Part shown: piece by piece, positions 17,503-27,391 of the stretch | Layout of the letters: each line of letters starts with the position of its first letter | Numbering within the stretch: position 1 is the stretch's first letter | From: Idiomarina sp. | Lineage (GTDB): Bacteria; Pseudomonadota; Gammaproteobacteria; Enterobacterales; Alteromonadaceae | Direction: 5' to 3' | Assembly: GCA_020832105.1 (NCBI GenBank) | Contig: JAFIFH010000039.1 | Coordinates: 1-64,000 of the forward strand | DNA length: 64,000 nt | The notes under the pieces: generated by a model | What the model saw: only the letters and a program-made list of their open reading frames with translations | What the model was told of the DNA's origin: nothing | The model's database searches: none | Made by a program: the position numbers and the translations under genes

Positions 17503-20055
17503 TTAATCGCCCCCAGCACTAATGGTCATTTGCTCGAGCAGCAAGTCGTCGATCTCGTCATTGGTGAACGGGATCGGACGTAAACGCGGCTCAGCCGAAT
17601 AATATAGTGTCTGGTCAAGGAAATGAGGGGAGAACACATCACTGGATTGTGAGTAGGTCAGTAACCCACGGCCCTGAGGTCCCTGGTCAGTAAACGCCAT
17701 CACAAACATCCAGCTTGAACCTGAGGTGATATGGTAGCCACCACCTTCTGCGCTCAATTGGGAGCCGCTAAGCGTTGGGTACATATGACGAGGAAGCAGC
17801 GTTCCGTCATTCGCGCCCTGGCGGGCAAATACATTAAAGCCGCCTTCGATGTTATTTGCGCCACCCCAAGGAATGCGGTTACCGGACGGTGAGCCATCTG
17901 GCATCGAGCGCTCAACAAATTGCACTTCGCCAAAAGGTTGGCCTACCGCAAGCCCCGCATTTTCGATATTTACCACAGCATTAGCCAAATGTTCCAGCGT
18001 CGTCTGTGTCCGCGCTAAGGTATGTGGCGTTGCGATTGGATCTGCCGGGTTGAATGCTACTTCCCATTGCGGGTTCGTAGCAAAACGCTGGGCAAATTCG
18101 CGCAATACCATGGCTCCAACGCTGTCTGTATCCATGCTGCCGTTCCATTGTGACAGCGCAGTACAAGCGTCACTAATGTCGACGTCGCCACTGCTCGTGC
18201 TCACCGGCGTGGTGCCATGAGCTGAACAGAAATCCACCAAGTCGTCCACCACCGCTTCGCCAAGGAAGGCGCGGTTACTGATCAGCATACCTTCCAGCAT
18301 CGCCAGGTCCGGGCTACCTGCGTGGGCAAGTTCGGCTAACTTAGTTTGGCCCATTCTTGAGCGTAATGACTGCTGGTTATTAAATCGACCAAACAGTAAC
18401 AAGTGGTCACCCTGGATGGGTTGATTCGGGTTGGTTAGCCAGTAGCTGTCGTTGGAGTTCTGTACAAACTCGGTGCCACGCAAATGAGGCGCTTGTTCAA
18501 ATGGTACCGTCCCGTCTGCGCGGAATGTTTCGCTGTTACCTGGTACCAGGAAAAAACCAGCCTGTAAGCGGGTCGCCAGAAGTACCGGGTCATCGATTAA
18601 GCGGGTTAATGCTGCTGCACTCAGGTTTGGTACGCTGGAACCATCGGTAAAGAACACTTCACCCGTCGCGTCAGTGGCCATAATATTGTTGAAAATAAGC
18701 CCCGTATAGCGACGGAATGACGCTTCAACATCATCGATGTCGCGCGCGGTATTCAGTGCCAGCCAGTGGTCGATAACATCAAAGTTAGGCAGGTTCGCAT
18801 CATGCAGGGCAAAGGCAGAAACCTGTCCCTGGAAGTCCGCACCCCATTCAAAGTTGCCAGGGACAGTAATCATAGGTCCAAATGAACTGTGGTAGAAATC
18901 ACGGGTGAAGGTAGCCGTGTTGCCGCCACCGACATTCACATCGATTTCAATGGTGCGAGCTTCAATCGGCTGTGGTTCGCCGTCAACCAGGTAGGTCATA
19001 CCGCTGTCGTCAGCCGCGTCGAGTTCAAGTTGATACACCACAAATCGTTGTGCCGTGGAAAACGTATGGGTCCAGGCGACATTTTCGTTGTAACCGATAT
19101 TAATCAGCCCTGGGAAGCCGGATAATGAGCCTCCAACGACTTTCAGCTCACCAGGAATCTCAATACCTGATTGCCAGAAGCGTTGGTTACCGCTGTGTGG
19201 AAAATGTGGGTTTGCTAACAACATACCGGAACCACCAGTGATATCACTACCCAGGCCCCAGCCATTCGAGCCCATATCCATCGGGTTTGGATCAGGCAAA
19301 TCCACGCTTGCCATGCGCTGGCTATTAAACTTATAGTCAGTTATGTCCGGATTATCGCCAACCAGCGCCGCCATTTCAGGCGCAAAGCTTTCTCCAGGCG
19401 GCACGGCCACAAACATGGCTTGAATAAAGTTCGCTGCGCCAGGTAATAAGGCAACGCCCTGGGCATACACCATCATGTCGATTTCATCGATAGGCTGCAT
19501 CCACGGCTGTCCGCTACAAGGTAAAGGCACATCCGCTGCGCGCTCAGTAATGAACTTGTTGTAGCCGGCGGCATAGCCTTGCAGCAGCGCGCGAGCTTCA
19601 ACACTCAGCGAGTCAATGTTAGCTTCCACATTGCCACGAATATCGAGCGCTTTATAGGCAAAGTCACTGATTAGATTCATCGAGTCACCACTGCCAAGAT
19701 TGGCATCGGGACCAAAGTAACGAGAGCGCTGAGAGTTAAAACGCACCACCTGATCCGCTAAAATACAGGCATTATCACGTGCAAAGGCATAGCCTGAACC
19801 AAAGGCTACGCCTTCCAGACTGTCTGCGGTAATGTAAGGGACACCGTAGTCCGCCCAGCGGATATCAGCGCTGAGCTCACCCTCACTGAAAGCGGTGACG
19901 CTGACAGGATCAGGAAGTTGCCCGGTCGGCGGTGGTGGCGGCGGAATGATAGGATCTGGTTCGGTTTCAGAACTTGAACTAAAGCAGCCAGTTAACGCAA
20001 AGACACAGGCGCCGGCAACAAGGCCGAGACGCCAGGATGGAAGTGGTGCACGCAT
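17503..20055 (-). CDS. Penicillin-acylase family lipoprotein, PvdQ/AHL-acylase-like
   Basis: This 850-residue Ntn hydrolase proenzyme has a lipobox LTGC (Cys24), then a Ser- and Pro-rich linker, an alpha-subunit region to about residue 262, and a predicted autocleavage site before Ser263 in MGSNGWGLG. Downstream stretches MLLANPHFPHSG, GGSLSGFPGLINIG and VAWTHTFS match the pattern of PvdQ, AhlM and aculeacin acylases rather than penicillin G acylase. By family knowledge it should remove a fatty acyl chain from an amide, such as an acyl-homoserine lactone, a lipopeptide or another acylated metabolite. Lipid anchoring is inferred from the lipobox. It lies 93 bp behind the serine hydrolase gene on the same strand and may share its transcript. 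AGGAA precedes the ATG. Confidence 0.9.
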   Translation of the reverse strand: MRAPLPSWRLGLVAGACVFALTGCFSSSSETEPDPIIPPPPPPTGQLPDPVSVTAFSEGELSADIRWADYGVPYITADSLEGVAFGSGYAFARDNACILADQVVRFNSQRSRYFGPDANLGSGDSMNLISDFAYKALDIRGNVEANIDSLSVEARALLQGYAAGYNKFITERAADVPLPCSGQPWMQPIDEIDMMVYAQGVALLPGAANFIQAMFVAVPPGESFAPEMAALVGDNPDITDYKFNSQRMASVDLPDPNPMDMGSNGWGLGSDITGGSGMLLANPHFPHSGNQRFWQSGIEIPGELKVVGGSLSGFPGLINIGYNENVAWTHTFSTAQRFVVYQLELDAADDSGMTYLVDGEPQPIEARTIEIDVNVGGGNTATFTRDFYHSSFGPMITVPGNFEWGADFQGQVSAFALHDANLPNFDVIDHWLALNTARDIDDVEASFRRYTGLIFNNIMATDATGEVFFTDGSSVPNLSAAALTRLIDDPVLLATRLQAGFFLVPGNSETFRADGTVPFEQAPHLRGTEFVQNSNDSYWLTNPNQPIQGDHLLLFGRFNNQQSLRSRMGQTKLAELAHAGSPDLAMLEGMLISNRAFLGEAVVDDLVDFCSAHGTTPVSTSSGDVDISDACTALSQWNGSMDTDSVGAMVLREFAQRFATNPQWEVAFNPADPIATPHTLARTQTTLEHLANAVVNIENAGLAVGQPFGEVQFVERSMPDGSPSGNRIPWGGANNIEGGFNVFARQGANDGTLLPRHMYPTLSGSQLSAEGGGYHITSGSSWMFVMAFTDQGPQGRGLLTYSQSSDVFSPHFLDQTLYYSAEPRLRPIPFTNDEIDDLLLEQMTISAGGD

Positions 20056-20148
20056 AAAGAGTATTCCTGTATTGTTAAAATATTGTTTTCAGGCGTTCTC
20101 AGTATTGCGTGCACATGGCGGAAAATCAACCAGTTAGTCTGCTTTCAC

Positions 20149-21750
20149 TTACTCTACCGGTGTAAAACGCACATCACGGTAATAGTTTGTCGGGTAAAGC
20201 CCGACCTGGGTCATCACCGGGCGCAGGGTAAAGCGAATATTCAGTGCCTCTACATTACCATCAGCATCGCCGCTGAAATAAACGAACTTCTCGCGCTGGG
20301 CGCGGTTATGGTAACTGGCTCGCCAGGTATTATGGTGCCAATGCTCAAGGTCGAGCAAGCTCTCGCCGTCGTTCCAAAAATGCAGGGACAGGCCGCCATC
20401 GTCGTTGCGAAACACTTCAATTTGGCCATACAGGTCATCTTCGTACAGGCCAAGCATCTGTGCTTCGGTAAACGCGGACGTGGTGTCGAGCTGCCGGGCT
20501 TGTTCAATCTCCCGGCGCTGGTCCATCGCTTGCTCAAATCGGTTTTGGAACGCGTCATAGAAGTGGCTTTGCCAGTCATGTTGAGGTAAGCCGGCGATAC
20601 GATCGACAATCTCGTTGACCACCGCAGGGCGATACCCGTCAAAGGTATTGGTAATCACCACAATGCCTAAATCGAGCTCAGGCACTAAGGTTAAGCTGGT
20701 ATTAAAACCATCGGTGGCGCCGCCGTGTGACGAGGTGGCGTAACCCTGGTAGTCGCCAAGGCTCCAACCGAAGCCATATGCGCGCAACGACTCACTGCGA
20801 TCGCTACGGGGCAGACTGACCTGGGCCTGATGCATTTCTGCCATCACCTCGTCGCTGAGCAGGCGCTGGCCCTGATAAACCCCAGGTTCACCGAGCTGTA
20901 ATCGGATCCACTGTGCCATGTCATGTACGGTGGTGTTCACCGACGCGGAAGGGCCAACGTTATCAAAATTGCGACGGGCAATAGGAACGATATCGCCTTC
21001 AATATATTGATGAGGGTGGGCAATATTGCGGTCATCCTCAGCAAACTGGGTAATCGACGTATTGCTGCGCGTCATCCCGAGCGGTTGAAACAGTCGCTCG
21101 GCCATAAAATCATCCCACGACATGCCACTCACAGCCGCGACGATCTCGCCGGCGACAGAGTACATCACATTGCTGTAAACGTAGCGTGAACGGAAACTCG
21201 CTTCAAACTCGTGAAAGCGCATCTGGCGAATAACCGCTTCGCGACTTGCAGTAGGCATGAAGCGAATTTGATTCCCGGTCATGCGGCCCACACCAACCTG
21301 GTGACTCAATAAATCACGAATACGGACTTCATGGGTCACCCAGGGGTCGCTAAGTTGAAAATACGGTAGATGCTCAATCACCCGATCATCCCAATCCAGC
21401 TTGCCCTCGTCCACCAACATGGCCAGGCTGGCTGCGGTCATCGCTTTGCTGGTCGACGCCACCCCAAACAGGGTGTCCTGGTTAACCGCGTCGTCCTGTT
21501 CTAGCCCAAGTGCACCAAAACCTTTGGCATAGATCAGCGTATCGTTATGTACAATACCAACCGCCATACCGGGAATTTGCCACTGCTCGCGGCCGCGTTC
21601 AATGTATTCGTCTAATGACTCACGGTCACTCGGATTGAGGCGACTCATACTATCTGCGTGTACGATGGTACTTACTGGTAATAATGCCAACGCAAAGATT
21701 AGCGAGCTGGCGCATCGTAATGAGCCGCGAAATACGTTTATACTAGCCAT
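20149..21750 (-). CDS. Secreted beta-lactamase-family serine hydrolase
   Basis: This 533-residue protein has a signal peptide (about residues 1-32, VHA). All three active-site motifs of class C/PBP-like hydrolases are present: STSK (VASTSKAMTA), YSN (RYVYSNVMYS) and HGG (SSHGGATDGF). A beta-rich C-terminal domain of the DUF3471 type follows (about 420-530). It is likely an esterase, D-aminopeptidase or peptidase acting in the periplasm; the substrate is not readable. In contrast to the protein at 3910-5808, its catalytic site is intact. Confidence 0.9.
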   Translation of the reverse strand: MASINVFRGSLRCASSLIFALALLPVSTIVHADSMSRLNPSDRESLDEYIERGREQWQIPGMAVGIVHNDTLIYAKGFGALGLEQDDAVNQDTLFGVASTSKAMTAASLAMLVDEGKLDWDDRVIEHLPYFQLSDPWVTHEVRIRDLLSHQVGVGRMTGNQIRFMPTASREAVIRQMRFHEFEASFRSRYVYSNVMYSVAGEIVAAVSGMSWDDFMAERLFQPLGMTRSNTSITQFAEDDRNIAHPHQYIEGDIVPIARRNFDNVGPSASVNTTVHDMAQWIRLQLGEPGVYQGQRLLSDEVMAEMHQAQVSLPRSDRSESLRAYGFGWSLGDYQGYATSSHGGATDGFNTSLTLVPELDLGIVVITNTFDGYRPAVVNEIVDRIAGLPQHDWQSHFYDAFQNRFEQAMDQRREIEQARQLDTTSAFTEAQMLGLYEDDLYGQIEVFRNDDGGLSLHFWNDGESLLDLEHWHHNTWRASYHNRAQREKFVYFSGDADGNVEALNIRFTLRPVMTQVGLYPTNYYRDVRFTPVE

Positions 21751-21859
21751 AGTCAGTTTATCCCCTGGTCAGCAGCCCGACAGAATTGCGGCCACATCGT
21801 TACTGATCATTATCGTATCATGGATAAATACTACCGAACTTTTCACTTTGAGGTAAGTC

Positions 21860-22681
21860 GTGCGTTTATCGAGTTTAGGTCCTGCAGGCACATTCAGTGA
21901 GCTGGCGTGTGCCCAATTTATTCGTCAGTCAGGCTTTGCAGATTCGGCGGAAGTCATTTTAATGAATCATTTGCAGCGGGTTCTGCAGTCAATCCCTGAC
22001 GTTGCGGATATCGCGGTGGTACCGATCGAGAATGTGTCAGAAGGCTTTGTACCGATTGTGCTGGATTATCTGGTCAGCGCCGATTTGCATATTGTCAGTG
22101 AAATTCATTTACCTATCGCATTCAGTGCCTGTGGTTATGTGACCGCTAAATCGCAGATTAAACGTTTGTATGTGCAGTTTATTGCTCAGGGGCAGTGCCG
22201 GGAGTTTATCGACAGTCTGGCGAACGTTGAGATTGTGGCGACGCAGAGTAACAGCGAATCCCTTGCCTTAGCGACGCAACACGGTGAAGGTGCGGCAGCG
22301 ATTGTTCCTACTCATATAATGACGTCGGCAGCCGCCGCCCATGTGGTTTGGCAGCAACCTGAGGTACATGATTATGCGCACAACGAAACTCGATTTCTCG
22401 CCCTCGCCCAGGGCCCCGCACCAGCGGACGCGCAAGGCGCCAAGACCTCGTTGATGGTCATCAATGACAATGACCGGCCAGGCTTGCTCGAGAAGGTTTT
22501 ACACTGCTTTTCCACGCGTAAATTAAACCTCAGCTCGATAGTCTCACGGCCAACCGGGCAAGGTTTCGGGCAGTATCATTTCTTTATGGACGTGCAAGCC
22601 AGTTTGGGCAATATCGCGATGCAAGGGGCATTGAAGTCCTTAGCGGACATCGCCGACGTCAAGGTGCTCGGTTGTTACTAA
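21860..22681 (+). CDS. pheA: Prephenate dehydratase (monofunctional) with ACT domain
   Basis: The enzyme converts prephenate to phenylpyruvate in phenylalanine synthesis. The protein has 273 residues: PDT domain (about 1-180) with LGPAGTFSE, PIENVSEG and the catalytic NETRFLAL motif, then an ACT domain (about 193-273). No chorismate mutase domain is fused, unlike the E. coli P-protein. In the ACT domain the feedback motif usually written ESRP reads VSRP, and the GALV stretch reads GLLE, so phenylalanine sensing may be altered. The start is GTG with GAGG six bases upstream. Confidence 0.9.
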   Translation: MRLSSLGPAGTFSELACAQFIRQSGFADSAEVILMNHLQRVLQSIPDVADIAVVPIENVSEGFVPIVLDYLVSADLHIVSEIHLPIAFSACGYVTAKSQIKRLYVQFIAQGQCREFIDSLANVEIVATQSNSESLALATQHGEGAAAIVPTHIMTSAAAAHVVWQQPEVHDYAHNETRFLALAQGPAPADAQGAKTSLMVINDNDRPGLLEKVLHCFSTRKLNLSSIVSRPTGQGFGQYHFFMDVQASLGNIAMQGALKSLADIADVKVLGCY

Positions 22682-22727
22682 TGTAGTCTGGGGCTGTTCT
22701 CAACATCATGAATGAGCAGCAGACAGC

Positions 22728-22767
22728 AAAAAGGCAGGGTCACTGTTGAAGTGAACCCTGCCTTTTT
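22728..22767. terminator. Bidirectional intrinsic terminator
   Basis: A long stem (22728-22743 with 22751-22767; core GGCAGGG/CCCTGCC, one bulged A) is flanked by A's on the left and T's on the right. It lies between the converging pheA and dcp genes. Confidence 0.88.
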
Positions 22768-22799
22768 TATTTTAATCTGGCTAACTGTCGTCGCTCAGA

Positions 22800-25031
22800 T
22801 TAATCCTGGTCAAGTACCGGACCATCGCTTAAACCGCGACGGATAAGTAAGTGACGTGTGTCTGGCTCAGAGCCACGGAAGTCTTTGTATAACTCCATGG
22901 CTTCTTTGGTGCCACCGCGAGATAAAATCGTATCGCGATACCGCTGACCGATCTCACCTTCAAGTCCGCCTTCGTCCATGAAGTAGGAGTAGGCGTCTGC
23001 TGCCAGAACTTCAGACCACATGTACGAGTAGTAACCAGCCGCATAGCCACCAGAGAATATATGCGAGAAGTACGCGCTCTTATAACGTGGTGGAACGTTG
23101 TCCAGATTCACACCATATTTGGCCAATGCTTCGGCTTCAAAGTTCTCCACGTCCTGCTCTTCAGCATCGGCAGACAGCATATGCCACTCAAGGTCTAACA
23201 ACGCAGCAGCGATATACTCGAGGGTGTCAAAGCCCTGATTAAAGCTCATCGCGTTCATGACGCGCTCAAGCAACTCTTCAGGAATATCTTCGCCGGTTTC
23301 ATAATGCTTAGCGTAGTTTTGCAGAATTTCAGGGTAGTGCGCTAAATCTTCGTGGAACGTCGAAGGTGATTCCACAAAATCACGTGGTACTGACGTACCT
23401 GCCAGGCTCGGATAGTAAACGTCTGAGAACAAACCGTGCACACCATGACCCATTTCGTGGAACATAGTGGTGACATGGTCCCATGAGACCAGTGTAGGCT
23501 CGCCGTCCGGGCCTTTTGGGATATTCATCACGTTAAAGACCACTGGCTTTTGTTCATGCATGCCGCTTTGCAAGCGGAATGAACTCATCCAGGCGCCGCC
23601 GCGTTTGCCGTCCCGGGCAAAGTAATCAGCGTAGAAGATGCCCAGGCTTTCACCATCTTTGTCATACACACGATACGCAGTCACATCGTCGTGATACACC
23701 GGGATTTCATCGGTTTGTTCAAACGTGATGCCATACATCAGTTCCATGGCGTAAAACACGCCATCTTCCAGCACCCGGTCAAATTCAAAGTACTGGCGCA
23801 CTTCGTCTTCGTCTAAGTCGTACTCAGTGGCGCGCACTCGCTCGGCGTAAAATGCCCAGTCCCAGGGTTGAAATTCAATGTCGTGACCCATCTCAGCCGC
23901 TTTACGCTCAAGGATTTCCTGCTCAACTAAGGTATTGGCTACCACAGCGTCAACCATGTCAGTCAGCATATCCAGCGCATTTTGCGGCGAGCCGATCATC
24001 CGCTCTTCAAGTGCATAATCAGCAAAGGTGTCGTAGCCAAGGATTTCAGCACGTTCCGCACGCAATTTAGCTAAGCGGCTAACGATACCGGTGTTATCAA
24101 TACCACCATCACGGCCGAGGCCACGGTGGGCAGAGGCTTCCCAAACCCGTTGACGCACGTCGCGGTTGGTCAGCTGACTGAGCACTGGCTGGCGGGTAGT
24201 ATTGGTGATTGGCAGGTAATAGCCGTCTTCGTCACGATCTTCAGCGCGAGCGCGAGCATTACGAATGGCTGACCGGTCCAGACCATCCAGGTCTTCTTCA
24301 CTCTCCACATGCACTGCAATTTCGTCACCCATTTCAAGAACGTTGCGCGCAAAACGGGTGGTCAGTTCAGACTCTTCTTCGTTAAGCTGGCGGATTTGCG
24401 CCATTTGCTCTTCCGTTAAATTTGCACCGGCACGGGTGAAGCGCTCGTAATACACTTCCACCAAACGTTTTTGCTCGTCTTCGAGCTCCATCTCTTCGCG
24501 TTGATTATAAATGGCTTCTACCCGTTCAAAGAGCGCGGAGTTGAGGAAGATATCGTCACGATGGGAAGACAGACGCGGTGCCAGTTCAGTTTGCAGGTCG
24601 CGAATGGTGTCATTGCTATTGGAGCTGGCCATGCCAAAGAAAATTTGCTGCACCCGGGTCAGTGTTTCGCCACTACGTTCAAGGGCTTCAATGGTATTAG
24701 CAAAAGAAGGATCTTCACGGTTCTCAATAATAGCGCGTACTTCAGCGGCCTGCTCGTCCATGCCCGCTTCAAACGCAGCTTCGTAATGGTCATCTTCGAT
24801 AAGATTAAAATCAGGTGCCTGATAGCGCAGTGCACTTGGCGCCAGTAATGGATTGGTATCGCGGATGTTTTCTTCGCTTTGACTCCGCTCAGTTGATTGA
24901 GTGCTGGTCCGCTCAGCGGCTTGCTGGTTTTGCGATTCGTCAGCGCGCTCATTGGCTTGATCGCTACAGGCTGTCAATGAGACAGTCGCTACCGCCATGC
25001 CAACGGCAGCAGCTATAAGTGAAAGACGCAT
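22800..25031 (-). CDS. dcp: M3 family peptidyl-dipeptidase, lipoprotein
   Basis: This zinc metallopeptidase of 743 residues resembles Dcp, which releases C-terminal dipeptides from oligopeptides. The zinc motif HEMGH is followed by GVHGLFSD and then GTSVPRDFVESPS and FHEDLA, as in the Dcp/OpdA branch; the third zinc ligand Glu is in the ESPS region. The N terminus is a lipoprotein signal (LTAC) followed by a polar Glu/Gln/Ser linker, so it is membrane-anchored and faces the periplasm. It fits the other exported peptide-processing enzymes of this window. It is divergent from the cpdB-like gene. Confidence 0.92.
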   Translation of the reverse strand: MRLSLIAAAVGMAVATVSLTACSDQANERADESQNQQAAERTSTQSTERSQSEENIRDTNPLLAPSALRYQAPDFNLIEDDHYEAAFEAGMDEQAAEVRAIIENREDPSFANTIEALERSGETLTRVQQIFFGMASSNSNDTIRDLQTELAPRLSSHRDDIFLNSALFERVEAIYNQREEMELEDEQKRLVEVYYERFTRAGANLTEEQMAQIRQLNEEESELTTRFARNVLEMGDEIAVHVESEEDLDGLDRSAIRNARARAEDRDEDGYYLPITNTTRQPVLSQLTNRDVRQRVWEASAHRGLGRDGGIDNTGIVSRLAKLRAERAEILGYDTFADYALEERMIGSPQNALDMLTDMVDAVVANTLVEQEILERKAAEMGHDIEFQPWDWAFYAERVRATEYDLDEDEVRQYFEFDRVLEDGVFYAMELMYGITFEQTDEIPVYHDDVTAYRVYDKDGESLGIFYADYFARDGKRGGAWMSSFRLQSGMHEQKPVVFNVMNIPKGPDGEPTLVSWDHVTTMFHEMGHGVHGLFSDVYYPSLAGTSVPRDFVESPSTFHEDLAHYPEILQNYAKHYETGEDIPEELLERVMNAMSFNQGFDTLEYIAAALLDLEWHMLSADAEEQDVENFEAEALAKYGVNLDNVPPRYKSAYFSHIFSGGYAAGYYSYMWSEVLAADAYSYFMDEGGLEGEIGQRYRDTILSRGGTKEAMELYKDFRGSEPDTRHLLIRRGLSDGPVLDQD

Positions 25032-25279
25032 GTATTATCTCCTAAAAATGAAAAGGGTCATCAATCTATCCAAAAGTGCACTTAACATAGCAAGGCATGC
25101 CGGATAGCTCAAATCCTTGCACCTTGTGGGGCCGTGCAATGTGCTCACGCTATTTATAACTATAGTTGATGTCAGAGCTCCATGGGTGGCCGGTACTGGC
25201 AGGGCAATCATAAAAGCGGTAATCTTGCCTTCCGAACTGCCTTTCGAGTTGCCTTTTAAACCATGCGCTGGAGCAAACC

Positions 25280-27313
25280 ATGTTGTTACCCCTGTTAAGA
25301 TCATCCTCTCCTCAGCCATTGCGACGCCAGCTGGTACTGCTATTGGGCGCCCTTAGCCTGAGTGCCTGTGCGGTGCAAACTGATACACAGGACAGCGACA
25401 CCACAGAGGCTACCACCGTTGAACTGCGCTTGATTGAAACGACAGACCTGCATGGCTATATCTATGGTTTTGATTACTTTGCCAATCAACCCACCACCGA
25501 ATATGGCCTGGCGCACACTGCGGCACTCATTGCTGAGGCTCGGGCACAGCAACCGAACCACCTGCTGATCGACAATGGCGACTTAATTCAGGGCTCGTCG
25601 CTTGGCGACTGGGTGGTGAAAATGGGCACCGATTACCTACAGGACAATGTTCACCCGGTGATCGCTGCGCTCAACTACCTTGAGTACGATGTTGCCAACC
25701 TTGGTAATCATGAGTTTAATTTCGGCTTAGACTTTCTGCAGCAAACGCTGAACGGGGCTAATTTCCCTTATATTAGTGCGAATGTGTTCTATGCAGATGA
25801 TATGGCGAGCAGCGGCAAACAGCCGGTAGCAGACGAGCAGGCCATGGCATCACAACGGCCGCTGGTAGAGCCTTATTCCATTCAAACCCACGAATTTATC
25901 GATAATCATGGTCGCCCGCAAAGTCTTAAGGTCGGTTTTATTGGTTTTCTGCCACCGCAAATCATGCGTTGGGACCGACGAGAGCTCATTGGCCAGGTCG
26001 CGGTGTACGACATCGTTGAGGCGGCTGAATATTTCATTCCTAAAATGCAGGCGGAAGGTGCAGACCTGATTGTTGCTATACCGCACTCCGGGCTGCAAAC
26101 CTTTGATGATTATCCGCAGTTTGCAGAGCAGGCGACGCTGCAGCTTGCTCAGGTGGCTGGGATAGACGCCATTTTGTTTGGTCACCAGCATAGTCTTTTC
26201 CCTGGTGATGCCCGTTACGATGATTTACCGGGTGTCGACAACCAGGGTGGCTATGTTCATGGCATACCGGCGGTACAGCCAGGTTATTGGGGGAATCACC
26301 TGGGGGTGATCGACCTCAGGTTGCAGCGCGAGGGTGGGCGTTGGACAGTGGTGGACAGTGAGGTCTCGGTGCCTGCCATTGATACGCGTAAGGATGACGA
26401 GGTTGAACGGATTGTTGCTGAGGCGCACGACGCGACCAATGAGTGGCTTCAGCAACCCCTGATGACCTTACAAACACCACTTCGCAACTACTTTGCTAAG
26501 GTGCAGCCTGAGCTGAGCGTGCAGTTAATCAATGACGCGCAACGTGAACATGGCCTGGCGTTGCAGCGGCTGGGGGTATTACCCGCTGATATACCAGTGC
26601 TGAGTGCGGCTGCACCGTTTAGAAATGGAGGTCAGAGCCCGGCGGATTACACCAGTATCGAGGCTGGCGCCATGACTCTGGCCAATCTGAGCGACCTATA
26701 TTTATACCCCAATACCGTGCAGGTAGTTCGCCTGAACGGCGCACAAATTCGAGACTGGCTGGAGATGAGTGCGCGGGTGTATCGACAGATTGAAATGCGT
26801 CAGGACACCCCAGAGCCGCTGCTCAGCGGTCAGGTACCAAGCTTCAATTTCGATGTGATTGCGGGAGTCACATACGAGCTGCAGCCACATTATCCGGCGC
26901 GCTTCGACGGTGACGGTGAGTTAATTAATCCGCAACATCATCGGGTCTATAATTTACGATATCAGGGTGCGTTGATTGACCGCAACGATGAGTTTTTGGT
27001 GGTGACAAATAATTATCGCGCAGGGGGTGGGGGTAACTTCCCGCATCTGGACGGGTCGACAGTGGTCTATGACGGTGCCTACCAAATTCGCCAGCTACTG
27101 CAGGACCATGTGACTAAATTGGGCGCAAGGCACGCTGAGGGGTATCGAATGACGCTTGATCACCATTGGCATCTTGCCTTACCCCGCGGCGCTCAGGTAT
27201 ACCTTGATAGTGCGCCGTCAAGTTCAGCTCAGGACGAGGCTCGGCGGCATCGCGATATCCAGTTTATGCAGATAACTGAGGACGGATACGGGCGCTATCG
27301 CATTTTGCCCTAG
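25280..27313 (+). CDS. cpdB: 2',3'-cyclic-nucleotide 2'-phosphodiesterase/3'-nucleotidase-like lipoprotein
   Basis: This 677-residue two-domain enzyme of the 5'-nucleotidase superfamily has a calcineurin-like metallophosphatase domain (about residues 45-360) with ETTDLHG, DNGDLIQG, LGNHEFNFG and LFGHQHS metal motifs. The C-terminal substrate-binding domain (about 400-640) ends in NNYRAGGGGNFPHLDG. The N terminus has a lipobox-like LSAC, so it is probably a lipoprotein. By family it releases nucleosides from cyclic and 3'-nucleotides in the periplasm. GGAG lies nine bases before the ATG. Recognition as CpdB rather than UshA comes from the C-terminal motif and the size. Confidence 0.87.
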   Translation: MLLPLLRSSSPQPLRRQLVLLLGALSLSACAVQTDTQDSDTTEATTVELRLIETTDLHGYIYGFDYFANQPTTEYGLAHTAALIAEARAQQPNHLLIDNGDLIQGSSLGDWVVKMGTDYLQDNVHPVIAALNYLEYDVANLGNHEFNFGLDFLQQTLNGANFPYISANVFYADDMASSGKQPVADEQAMASQRPLVEPYSIQTHEFIDNHGRPQSLKVGFIGFLPPQIMRWDRRELIGQVAVYDIVEAAEYFIPKMQAEGADLIVAIPHSGLQTFDDYPQFAEQATLQLAQVAGIDAILFGHQHSLFPGDARYDDLPGVDNQGGYVHGIPAVQPGYWGNHLGVIDLRLQREGGRWTVVDSEVSVPAIDTRKDDEVERIVAEAHDATNEWLQQPLMTLQTPLRNYFAKVQPELSVQLINDAQREHGLALQRLGVLPADIPVLSAAAPFRNGGQSPADYTSIEAGAMTLANLSDLYLYPNTVQVVRLNGAQIRDWLEMSARVYRQIEMRQDTPEPLLSGQVPSFNFDVIAGVTYELQPHYPARFDGDGELINPQHHRVYNLRYQGALIDRNDEFLVVTNNYRAGGGGNFPHLDGSTVVYDGAYQIRQLLQDHVTKLGARHAEGYRMTLDHHWHLALPRGAQVYLDSAPSSSAQDEARRHRDIQFMQITEDGYGRYRILP

Positions 27314-27391
27314 TGCCAACCTGAGTATCGGGACCCGTTGTGGCCACCAACCGACCGGCGTATGCTGAACATATCAACAGAGGAATGAACC

